DNA of 13,476 nucleotides from Smithella sp. (GTDB lineage: Bacteria; Desulfobacterota; Syntrophia; Syntrophales; Smithellaceae): positions 1 to 13,476 of the forward strand of contig JAAZOZ010000221.1 of NCBI GenBank assembly GCA_012797505.1, written 5' to 3'. Each line of letters opens with the position of its first letter. Position 1 is the stretch's first letter. Both the position numbers and the translations under genes were made by a program. Below, one piece after another: positions 6,591 through 12,627 of this stretch. The notes beneath the pieces are model-generated. The model saw only the letters and a program-made list of their open reading frames with translations. It was not told where the DNA came from and ran no database searches.

Positions 6591-8417
6591 CTACATGAAG
6601 CTTTCTTCGGCGATGTCGATCGCGCTGCGGTCGCCGAACTTCATCGACTTGAGATAACCGAAGAGTTCGGGAACGTGATTCATGATATAGAACCGGGCCG
6701 TGGCGATTTTGCCCTTGTAGAAATCGGCGTCGATTTCGCCTTTCTCTTTCATCCTGGCCGACGCCAGAAGCGCCTGGTCCAGAAGCAGCATGCCGCAGTA
6801 AACTCTCGCGCCTGCATGCAGGGTCCGGGTGGCAAAAAGCTGTTTCATCTGGCGGTCGCCCTTCGTCCAGGCGTCATTCATATGGACGATCTCTTTGAAA
6901 GCGGTCATGGCTTCCGCCATCATTGCGAATTCCGCCGCGAATGCGTCCGTCTTCTTTTTGGCAACGAAGTCGTCGATTTCCGCCACCCACTTTTTGAACG
7001 GCGCGCCGTCCTTCATGGTGAACTTGCGGCCGGTATAATCCTGCGCCTGGATGAAGTTGGTGCCTTCCCAGATACCGTAAATCACGACGTCCCGGTACAG
7101 TTCCGCCGGGGCGTACTCTTCCGTGAAGCCGTAGCCGCCGTGGCACTGAATGGCGTCGCCGGTGGTGAGCCGCGCCATATCGGAGGTGTAGGCCTTGCAC
7201 ATGGGGTTGTTGATCGCAAACATGTCATCGTAGTATTCCCGTTCTTCGGGCGTGGCGGCATCCACGGCCAGGTCGCGGTAGAGATAGGACTTGTAAATGA
7301 GCGCCCGGCAAGCCTCCAGAACGGCCTTCTGGGACAAAAGCATGCGGCGGACGTCTTCATGTTCGATGATCCGGACGCTGGGACCCTTGGGATTGGTGGA
7401 ATGTTTGCTCTGTACGCGCAGCTTGGCATAATCCAGCGCGGCGTAATAGGCAGATCCGATGCAGCCCAGCGAGAACAAGCCCGTATTCAGGCGTTCCTCG
7501 TTCATATACGCAAACATCTGCTTCATGCCGATGCCGCGTCCGTCTTTCACTTCCGCTTCGCCCACCATCCAGCCGTAGCAGTTGTCGTTTTCACCCATGG
7601 CCAGCGTGGCGGTCGTCGATCCGTGAATGCCCAGCTTGTGCTCGATGCCCATGGTGGTGACGTCATTCCAGGCGCCCAGCGAGCCGTCCTCGTTCACCCA
7701 GAACTTGGGCACGATGAAAAGCGATATGCCCGCGGTGCCTTCTTTGGCGCCCGGCGTCTTCGCCAGCATCAGATGGATGATGTTTTCGGCCAGGTCATGG
7801 TCGCCCGATGAGATGAAGCATTTCGTTCCGGTGAGTTTATACTTGCCGGGCGTGTCTGTGGGAAACGCCTTGCTCTGCACTGCGCCGACTTCGGAGCCCG
7901 CGCCCGGTTCGGTAAGCCCCATAGTGCCGCCCCACTCGCCGGTGCGCAGTTTGGGGATGAACAGGTCCTGCTGTTTTTGCGTGGCAAACTCTTGAAGCAC
8001 GGTGATCGCGCCCTGCGTCAGACACCAGAACATGACGATCGACGGCGACGCGGCGGACTGCATCTCCAGAATCGGCGCATACCAGCACAGCGGTATTTTG
8101 CCTTCGCCGCGGTAGCCGAACTGGGGGCCCAGCTCCGCATCCATAATGGTTTTATAAACATTCTTGAACGAGTCCGGCGTCGTTACCGCATGCTCGTTGC
8201 CGCCCACAAATTTCGCGCCGGGTTCATCGGCGTCTTTGTTGGCCGGACACATCACGTCGCGGCAGACCTTGAAGTTGACATCGAGGAAGCTGTCGATGTC
8301 GTCCATCCCGTAGTAATCCTTGTAAGCGTCAAGGGCCAGGAGCTTTTCCACGCCGAGCCATTCTTTGATCTGGAACATGATGTCGCGGGTCTGATACAAC
8401 CAATTACTATGAGCCAT
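6591..8417 (-). CDS. Acyl-CoA dehydrogenase, long (about 600-residue) subfamily
   Basis: An FAD-dependent acyl-CoA dehydrogenase of 608 residues that would make a 2,3-enoyl-CoA and pass electrons to electron-transfer flavoprotein. It belongs to the long subfamily that includes the methylmercaptopropionyl-CoA dehydrogenases (DmdC type), with an extra N-terminal region and a C-terminal domain beyond the usual 380 residues. The FAD/substrate-binding signature MGLTEPGAGSEVG spans 166-178 and KCFISSGDHD 199-208. The putative catalytic base is Glu451 in YGIWEGTNFIQ, where the short-chain enzymes carry theirs. The ATG at 8417 has GGAGG 9 bases upstream. An in-frame ATG at 8468 lies only one base from its own AGGAGG and is less likely. 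It lies 279 bp downstream of the crotonase gene on the same strand, with an 81-bp inverted repeat between. Together they could carry two steps of beta-oxidation. Acyl chain specificity is unknown. Confidence 0.92.
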   Translation of the reverse strand: MAHSNWLYQTRDIMFQIKEWLGVEKLLALDAYKDYYGMDDIDSFLDVNFKVCRDVMCPANKDADEPGAKFVGGNEHAVTTPDSFKNVYKTIMDAELGPQFGYRGEGKIPLCWYAPILEMQSAASPSIVMFWCLTQGAITVLQEFATQKQQDLFIPKLRTGEWGGTMGLTEPGAGSEVGAVQSKAFPTDTPGKYKLTGTKCFISSGDHDLAENIIHLMLAKTPGAKEGTAGISLFIVPKFWVNEDGSLGAWNDVTTMGIEHKLGIHGSTTATLAMGENDNCYGWMVGEAEVKDGRGIGMKQMFAYMNEERLNTGLFSLGCIGSAYYAALDYAKLRVQSKHSTNPKGPSVRIIEHEDVRRMLLSQKAVLEACRALIYKSYLYRDLAVDAATPEEREYYDDMFAINNPMCKAYTSDMARLTTGDAIQCHGGYGFTEEYAPAELYRDVVIYGIWEGTNFIQAQDYTGRKFTMKDGAPFKKWVAEIDDFVAKKKTDAFAAEFAMMAEAMTAFKEIVHMNDAWTKGDRQMKQLFATRTLHAGARVYCGMLLLDQALLASARMKEKGEIDADFYKGKIATARFYIMNHVPELFGYLKSMKFGDRSAIDIAEESFM

Positions 8418-8505
8418 ACTTAAATTCCTCCCGTTGAAAATTAAAGGCGCAAAATGAAACGAATCCATGCCTCCTGCACGAAAGGCTGCGTCGCAATTCC
8501 TATTT

Positions 8506-8586
8506 TGTCATTCCGGGCAAGCGAAGCGCGACCCGGAATCCAGTATTATTAAAAGACTCTGGATTCCCGCCTTCGCGGGAATGACA
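8506..8586. repeat. 81-bp MITE/REP-type inverted repeat element
   Basis: The ends TGTCATTCC and GGAATGACA are perfect inverted repeats. Inside, GGAATCCAG (about 8535) and CTGGATTCC (about 8558) are also complementary, and each half forms its own hairpin (ATTCCGGG...CCCGGAAT and ATTCCCGC-CTTC-GCGGGAAT). The element can fold either as one long stem or as two hairpins. Elements with GTCATTCCCGCG-type ends are widely dispersed in proteobacterial genomes. It has no coding capacity. It sits in the 279-bp gap between crotonase and dehydrogenase genes and may stabilise or terminate the transcript. Confidence 0.75.
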
Positions 8587-8696
8587 GCTTTTGACCATTC
8601 TGACACAACCCCCGAGCACTGATGAAGGCACTTCATTTACTGCCGTTAAACGTTAATGTCGCGTCCGCCCTTTTCCCGGCAAAAGCGCACACCGCA

Positions 8697-9479
8697 TTAT
8701 TTCCCCTTGAATACCGCGGCGCGCCGTTCGATAAAAGATTGCAGACCTTCCATCATATCTTCACTTTTCATCACTTCTTCCATAGCCGGATAAATCAATC
8801 CCCTGGCGGTTTCTTCTCCCTCAAGCACAGCCAGACGGCTTAATCTCAAAGCATGCGCAACACCCAGCGGAGCGGCTTTGGCCACATGTCTGGCGAGCGC
8901 CAGCGCGCGGTCGAACTGCTGCCCCGGTTCAGCAAGCTCCTGAACCAGTCCGAGACGGTAGGCCTCCGGACCGCTCATTTCATCGCCCGTCAGCATGTAG
9001 CGCATCGCGTTCGCCCAGCCGATTTCTTTCGCCAGCCTGAGCGTCGCCCCGGCGCCCGGGAAAAATCCGCGCTTGACCTCCAGCATACCGAAGCGCGTGT
9101 CAGTGGCGGCAACCCGGATGTCCGTATTGAGCATCATCTCAAAGCCCCAGGTGTAGCAATAGCCATGAACGGCCAGAACAATCGGTTTGCGGCAGCGCTT
9201 GTCGCTCATCATGTAAAAGGGATCGATTTCGTTTTCCGCGACAAAAGGAAAGCCCTTGCCCGCGTCAAACGTACCGGCCCAGTCGGTCAACTCCAGACCG
9301 GAAGTAAAATGAGGGCCGACGGCATACACAAGGCCGACGCGGGCCTCGGGATCGGCATCAAGCCTGAAATAGGCTTGGGCCAGCTCGTGATACATTCCTT
9401 GAGTCATGGCATTGAATTTTTTCGGCCGGTCAACTTCGATGTGCTGGATATGCTCTTCGGTCTTGACGTTGATCGTCAT
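8697..9479 (-). CDS. Enoyl-CoA hydratase/isomerase (crotonase) family protein
   Basis: A cytosolic crotonase-fold protein of 260 residues, the usual family length. The oxyanion-hole regions are HFTSGLEL (57-64) and the HGYCYTWGFEMML segment (105-117). The helix-turn FGMLEVKRGFFPGAGATLRL (from residue 130) matches the hydratase FGxPE...PGAGGTQRL segment. Glu134 corresponds to the first catalytic glutamate of rat mitochondrial hydratase (Glu144), but the second (Glu164, in AMEMVLTGD) is Arg160 here (AMRYMLTGD). A simple 2-enoyl-CoA hydratase is therefore less certain, and an isomerase, hydrolase or other crotonase reaction is possible. The ATG at 9479 has GAGG 9 bases upstream; the longer open frame to 9695 adds only low-complexity residues. 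A consensus promoter lies at 9514-9542. It is the first gene of a likely unit with the acyl-CoA dehydrogenase downstream. Confidence 0.88.
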   Translation of the reverse strand: MTINVKTEEHIQHIEVDRPKKFNAMTQGMYHELAQAYFRLDADPEARVGLVYAVGPHFTSGLELTDWAGTFDAGKGFPFVAENEIDPFYMMSDKRCRKPIVLAVHGYCYTWGFEMMLNTDIRVAATDTRFGMLEVKRGFFPGAGATLRLAKEIGWANAMRYMLTGDEMSGPEAYRLGLVQELAEPGQQFDRALALARHVAKAAPLGVAHALRLSRLAVLEGEETARGLIYPAMEEVMKSEDMMEGLQSFIERRAAVFKGK

Positions 9480-9513
9480 CTGGTGATTCCTCGAACAATT
9501 TTTGCTGGCCGCG

Positions 9514-9542
9514 AGTATAAGGAAAGGGGTCGCGCGTGTCAA
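9514..9542 (-). promoter_or_regulatory. Consensus sigma70-type promoter of the crotonase gene
   Basis: On the minus strand a perfect TTGACA (9537-9542) and TATACT (9514-9519) are separated by 17 bp. The predicted start near 9507 leaves a leader of about 28 bases with the GAGGA ribosome site. It probably also serves the acyl-CoA dehydrogenase if transcription passes the inverted repeat at 8506-8586. Confidence 0.72.
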
Positions 9543-9627
9543 CGGAATAATCCAAACACAGCGTTTTCTCCCGGAGGAGGGACTGCGCCCCGCAGCGCCC
9601 CCCCGGCGGCCTTCTTTTACCTGAACG

Positions 9628-10077
9628 CTACCGGATGGCCGGCAGGTCGGCAACGATTTCGGCGGCATCGCGAACACAGGGCCGGCAGATCCCATGGAAG
9701 CACTGGTTTTCCCGGTAATACGTTTGCCCCTCGGGCGTGGCCAGATTGCAGCCGCTGAGCAGTTCCCGGCAGATACAGGAGCCGTGTTTTGCAGAAAAGC
9801 GGTCGATCAACTCGCGCACTTTGGCATACAAAGCATCCGTTTGCGCCCGCTCCTCTTTTTCTCCCCTGCCGTATTTCAATCCCAGCACCATAACGCCCCC
9901 GGACACAGCGCCGCAGACCTCTCCCTTTCGTCCCATCCCGGCGCCGAATCCGCATGCAATTTTGAGGGCCGTGTCGGCATCGAGGCCCAGTTCTTCACAA
10001 AAGGAAAACAAGACAGATTGGGCGCAATTGTAACCGCCGGTGAACTTTTCTTCGGCTATTGCCGCATGGTTTTTCAT
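9628..10077 (-). CDS. C_GCAxxG_C_C family redox protein
   Basis: A 149-residue protein of the C_GCAxxG_C_C family, found mainly in anaerobes and sometimes fused to or encoded beside redox enzymes. Its biochemical role is not established. The N-terminal GGYNCAQSVLFSFCEELG (Cys18, Cys27), ACGFGAGMGRKGEVCGAVSGGVMVLG (Cys42, Cys55) and the C-terminal cysteines (101, 103, 110, 126, 131, 134) give the characteristic cysteine spacing; ten cysteines are expected to bind a metal cluster or form a redox relay. No signal peptide is seen, so it is cytosolic. The ATG at 10077 has AAAGG 8 bases upstream. It is transcribed divergently from the MarR-hgcA-hgcB unit across a 251-bp gap and 148 bp upstream of the crotonase gene. 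A functional link to mercury methylation is only suggested by position. Confidence 0.85.
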   Translation of the reverse strand: MKNHAAIAEEKFTGGYNCAQSVLFSFCEELGLDADTALKIACGFGAGMGRKGEVCGAVSGGVMVLGLKYGRGEKEERAQTDALYAKVRELIDRFSAKHGSCICRELLSGCNLATPEGQTYYRENQCFHGICRPCVRDAAEIVADLPAIR

Positions 10078-10142
10078 GGCCGGACCTTTCTGATCATCTT
10101 ATTTGGACAAGCGGCATCGTCTTCCGGAAACGCCGCGCCGGA

Positions 10143-10170
10143 ACAATATCATTTTTATTTTAATATTCAA
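10143..10170 (-). promoter_or_regulatory. Weak candidate promoter of the C_GCAxxG_C_C gene
   Basis: On the minus strand TTGAAT (10165-10170) and TATTGT (10143-10148) are separated by 16 bp in an AT-rich tract. Each matches consensus at four of six positions. A TTCCGG...CCGGAA inverted repeat (10122-10143) overlaps the -10 and the predicted leader. Confidence 0.35.
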
Positions 10171-10291
10171 ACGATTATTGCCCGTTTTATCGACCATTTT
10201 CATGCGCTTTCCACTCACCGCTTTTAAATTTTTCCCTGTTCCGGCATTTTCCGCACGGACGCTTTTCCAACAGTTTATTGATGATTATCCC

Positions 10292-10319
10292 TTGACAAAC
10301 GCGAATATAGTTGCATAAT
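10292..10319 (+). promoter_or_regulatory. Promoter of the marR-hgcA-hgcB unit
   Basis: A perfect TTGACA (10292-10297) and CATAAT (10314-10319, five of six) are separated by 16 bp; reading the -10 as ATAATA gives 17. The predicted transcript start is about 10326, only a few bases before the ATG at 10329. The message is therefore leaderless or nearly so if that ATG is used. No other good promoter was seen before hgcB, so this probably drives all three genes. Confidence 0.7.
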
Positions 10320-10327
10320 ACAACCAT
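10307..10327. promoter_or_regulatory. Candidate MarR operator overlapping the -10 box
   Basis: An imperfect 21-bp palindrome centred on 10317 has eight of ten base pairs symmetric; its core reads GTTGnATnATnCAAC (10310-10324). The size and symmetry fit sites bound by MarR dimers. It covers the -10 hexamer and the predicted transcript start, so binding would block initiation. Being just upstream of the MarR gene suggests autoregulation. This is inference from position and symmetry. Confidence 0.55.
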
Positions 10328-10328
10328 T

Positions 10329-10784
10329 ATGAAAAATGGAAAGCAAGACGGATTAATGAACGTTTTTGTCGGACTTGCCCAGGCAACCAGATCTTTCAGG
10401 CAGGATGCCGCTTTTTGCGAGGGGGTTACGTTTCACCAGTACATTATTCTGGATGCCGTGGCCAAAAATGAAGAGCTGAATATCTCAGATTTGCACCGGA
10501 TTCTTTCCGTGGAAAAAAGTACGACCACCCGGCTGGTCAATCCCCTGATTCAAAAAGGCCTTTTAACCCGCCAAAAATCCAGCCGCGATTCCAGAGCCTT
10601 TGTGCTGAGGCTTACGAAGGAAGGCAGGAATACTCATCAAAATGTTCAGTTATGTCTGGAAGGATTTTTCAATAAAATAGCCGATCATCTGCCGGGGGAC
10701 AGAAGCGATGATATCCTGCAGTCTGTGCAGATTTTCTTGAACGCCGTCAGGAATGCGGCCGGCATTTGTGATTGTTGTCAATAA
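10329..10784 (+). CDS. MarR-family transcriptional regulator with C-terminal CxCC
   Basis: A winged-helix regulator of 151 residues, normal for MarR. The recognition region is NISDLHRILSVEKSTTTRLV (51-70), followed by NPLIQKGLLTRQKS and the wing SRDSRAFVLRLTKEG (85-99) with the conserved D-x-R. Five cysteines are present: 30, 109 and the terminal GICDCCQ cluster (147, 149, 150). Thiol clusters of this sort can sense metals or oxidants, but this is inference. TTG 10311, ATG 10329 and ATG 10356 are in-frame starts. 10311 lies inside the promoter; 10329 is almost at the predicted transcript start; 10356 has only a weak GGAAAG upstream. The stop is 15 bp before hgcA, so it is the first gene of that operon. 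It probably controls hgcAB and itself through the palindrome at 10307-10327. Confidence 0.88.
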   Translation: MKNGKQDGLMNVFVGLAQATRSFRQDAAFCEGVTFHQYIILDAVAKNEELNISDLHRILSVEKSTTTRLVNPLIQKGLLTRQKSSRDSRAFVLRLTKEGRNTHQNVQLCLEGFFNKIADHLPGDRSDDILQSVQIFLNAVRNAAGICDCCQ

Positions 10785-10787
10785 GAT

Positions 10788-10793
10788 AAAGGG
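10788..10793 (+). promoter_or_regulatory. Ribosome binding site of hgcA
   Basis: AAAGGG lies 6 bases before the ATG at 10800, within the 15-bp gap after the MarR gene. It fixes the start of the N-terminally extended HgcA. Confidence 0.6.
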
Positions 10794-10799
10794 TAAAAT

Positions 10800-11975
10800 A
10801 TGGAAGAAAATACGAAAGGCCTTGACGCGGGCGGCAAATTTGAATTTCCGATTATTCAGGAACAAGCGGGATGCGGCTGCGGCGGGGACAACGCAGCGGA
10901 TGCAGACGATTCGGGGTCCAGTTTGGACCAGCCTTTTGTTTCCGGATCTCTTTCCACGCCCGCAGGCCTCCTGCCGAAAGTATCATCCCGGTTGACGCGT
11001 CAGGACCGATGGGGAACGATCAAAGCCCGTTTTGGAGTCGGCAGAATGAACTACGCTGTCCATCCCGGCCTTTATGCGTTAGGAGAACCGGATGAAAATG
11101 CGCCCGTCCTGGTCACCGCCAATTACAAAATGAGTTTTGACTGTCTGAGGCAGGCGCTGCCCGGCCGGAATGCCTGGATTCTGGTTTTGGACACCAAAGG
11201 CATTAACGTCTGGTGCGCGGCAGGGAAAGGCACGTTCGGGACCAACGAACTGGTTTACCGGATCGAGGCCAGCGGTTTGAAGAAAGTGGTCCGCCACAGA
11301 AAAATGGTTCTCCCGCAACTGGGCGCACCCGGCATCGCCGCCCACCAGGTTAAAAAGCTCTCCGGATTCAAGGCGCACTACGGTCCGGTTCGCGCCAGGG
11401 ATATCCCTGCGTATCTGGACAATGGGCTTAGGGCCTCCAGGGAAATGAGAATCGTTACTTTTCCGCTGGCGGACCGCGCCGTGCTCATCCCGATTGAACT
11501 TCTGGGCGCGGCAAAACCCTTTGCGCTCCTATCGCTCGCCCTCTTGGTTCTGGCAGGCATTCTGGGTCGATCCGGATTTCAAACCAACCTGCTCCATGAC
11601 GGCGTGTTTGCAGTTGTTGCGCTTTTCGCAGCTCTTTTCGGCGGAGCTGTTTTAACTCCGCTGCTTTTGCCCTGGCTCCCGGGGCGGGCGTTCTCCGTCA
11701 AGGGTCTTTCGATCGGGCTGGTGACAGCCCTCGCACTGATGATGGCAAGAGGCGTTGATGTCGGGGCATGGGCCGGCAGGGTAGAAGTCCTGGCCTGGCT
11801 CCTGATCATTCCGGCCATCGCGGCCTACCTGGCCATGAATTTTACCGGCGCTTCAACCTACACGTCGCTCTCCGGCGTAAAAAAGGAAATGCGGTTTGCT
11901 CTGCCTCTGGAAATAACGGCCGGCATTCTCGGCCTGATGGTCTGGATAACGTCATTGATTCTTCGATGGGAGTAG
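10800..11975 (+). CDS. hgcA: HgcA, corrinoid protein for mercury methylation
   Basis: HgcA is the membrane corrinoid protein that carries the methyl group transferred to Hg(II) to make methylmercury; it works with HgcB. This copy has 391 residues. The globular corrinoid domain (about 60-235) contains the diagnostic cap-helix motif NVWCAAGKGTFGT, with Cys139 equivalent to the cobalt-coordinating Cys93 of the Pseudodesulfovibrio ND132 protein. Other conserved blocks are ARFGVGRMNYAVHPGLY (76-92), VLVTANYKMSFD (103-114) and LPQLGAPGIAAHQV (171-184). The ordinary acetyl-CoA pathway corrinoid protein lacks the motif cysteine. Five membrane segments follow (about 238-257, 268-290, 303-316, 328-346, 371-388), as known for HgcA. 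Residues 1-59 are a poorly conserved extension with CGCGG (25-29). Its start has a good ribosome site. HgcB overlaps its end by spacing of 5 bases only. Confidence 0.95.
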   Translation: MEENTKGLDAGGKFEFPIIQEQAGCGCGGDNAADADDSGSSLDQPFVSGSLSTPAGLLPKVSSRLTRQDRWGTIKARFGVGRMNYAVHPGLYALGEPDENAPVLVTANYKMSFDCLRQALPGRNAWILVLDTKGINVWCAAGKGTFGTNELVYRIEASGLKKVVRHRKMVLPQLGAPGIAAHQVKKLSGFKAHYGPVRARDIPAYLDNGLRASREMRIVTFPLADRAVLIPIELLGAAKPFALLSLALLVLAGILGRSGFQTNLLHDGVFAVVALFAALFGGAVLTPLLLPWLPGRAFSVKGLSIGLVTALALMMARGVDVGAWAGRVEVLAWLLIIPAIAAYLAMNFTGASTYTSLSGVKKEMRFALPLEITAGILGLMVWITSLILRWE

Positions 11976-11980
11976 TAAAA

Positions 11981-12307
11981 ATGGGAAGTATGATTTATCT
12001 GAAAGATGTTGCCACCCTGGCGCTGGATTCGCAAAAATGCACCGGCTGCGGCATGTGCCTGGATGTTTGCCCTCATGGGGTATTCAAAATGAACGGCCAA
12101 GGTCTGCAAATCGCTGATCGCAACGCCTGCATGGAATGCGGCGCGTGCAGCAGAAATTGTCCGGCGGGCGCAATCAGCGTTCAATCGGGCGTCGGCTGCG
12201 CCGCTGCCGTCATCAACAGTATGCTGGGACGAAACGGCGGGGAATGCTGCTGCGGACCGCAGACCGGTCAAAATCAAACCGCAAAGAGCGGGGGCTGTTG
12301 CTGCTGA
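11981..12307 (+). CDS. hgcB: HgcB, 2[4Fe-4S] ferredoxin for mercury methylation
   Basis: HgcB is the ferredoxin partner of HgcA; it is thought to reduce the corrinoid and to handle Hg(II) by its cysteines. It has 108 residues. Cluster I is CTGCGMCLDVCP (Cys20, 23, 26, 30) and cluster II CMECGACSRNCP (Cys50, 53, 56, 60). The strictly conserved Cys73 lies in GVGCAAAVI, and a cysteine-rich tail follows: CCC at 89-91 and CCC at 106-108. Known HgcB proteins end with a Cys pair; here there are two triplets. The ATG at 11981 is chosen because GGAG at 11969-11972, inside the hgcA stop region, is 8 bases upstream. ATG 11966 would overlap the hgcA end and lacks a site; ATG 11990 is too close to GGAAG. 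The open frame extends far upstream only as a shadow of hgcA. No clear terminator follows. Confidence 0.95.
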   Translation: MGSMIYLKDVATLALDSQKCTGCGMCLDVCPHGVFKMNGQGLQIADRNACMECGACSRNCPAGAISVQSGVGCAAAVINSMLGRNGGECCCGPQTGQNQTAKSGGCCC

Positions 12308-12401
12308 ACCGGCGGTCCCGACCCGGTCAGGTTGTCCCGGACGGCGGAAAGGACGCTGGCGGCGGCCCCCCCTCCGACAAGACCAAGACACTGTATGTAT
12401 A

Positions 12402-12410
12402 TGATATAAT
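12402..12410 (+). promoter_or_regulatory. Candidate extended -10 promoter upstream of GAPDH gene
   Basis: TGATATAAT is a TGnTATAAT extended -10 element with a perfect TATAAT (12405-12410). No good -35 is found upstream, which such promoters can tolerate. A start near 12417 would give a leader of about 210 bases, long for this gene. TTGACT and TTGACG at 12428-12439 lack good -10 partners. Confidence 0.4.
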
Positions 12411-12610
12411 TATATTTATCTAAGCTCTTGACTTTGACGGGTCTTTCCTGTAAAGGTGTTCCGGTCTTCTCAAAACGACCTCAATACAGTAACGGATAAC
12501 GGATTTGTACAAAATTTACACCGTCATACCTTCCGCGACACAAAGAAGGTCGTCCTGTACCCGATCCTCTTTGTTTCACGCCAAAAAATCATTCCCGCCC
12601 GAAAGGGTGT

Positions 12611-12618
12611 AAAGGAGG
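12611..12618 (+). promoter_or_regulatory. Strong ribosome binding site of the GAPDH gene
   Basis: AAAGGAGG, near perfect complementarity to the 16S rRNA tail, lies 9 bases before the ATG at 12628. It decides the start of the GAPDH-like gene. Confidence 0.7.
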
Positions 12619-12627
12619 AAATACATC

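Larger units (their letters stand above)
12308..12627. other. Gap between hgcB and the GAPDH gene
   Basis: The 320-bp gap starts GC-rich and becomes AT-rich near 12390-12420. The only stem seen after hgcB is ACCGG...CCGGT (12308-12327), without a T run, so no intrinsic terminator is called. A candidate extended -10 promoter lies at 12402-12410, listed separately. Short frames in the gap lack ribosome sites and are not called. Confidence 0.45.

Noticed and set aside
6675..7811. A 378-codon open frame on the plus strand.
   Set aside because: It is fully antisense to the acyl-CoA dehydrogenase, has a low-complexity, Arg/His/Gly-rich translation with no domain, and is a codon-bias shadow.
8418..8468. 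Upstream start of the acyl-CoA dehydrogenase at the ATG at 8468.
   Set aside because: The AGGAGG there is one base from the ATG, too close, whereas the ATG at 8417 has GGAGG at 9 bases and gives a family-like N-terminus.
8853..9758. A 301-codon open frame on the plus strand.
   Set aside because: Antisense to the crotonase, which has motifs, a ribosome site and a promoter; the plus-strand translation shows no family.
10800..11975. Reading HgcA as the gamma subunit of the acetyl-CoA synthase corrinoid protein.
   Set aside because: The cap-helix cysteine in NVWCAAGK, the five membrane helices and the adjacent HgcB are specific to HgcA.
12308..12327. ACCGG...CCGGT stem as an hgcB terminator.
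   Set aside because: Only a 5-bp stem and no T tract follows.
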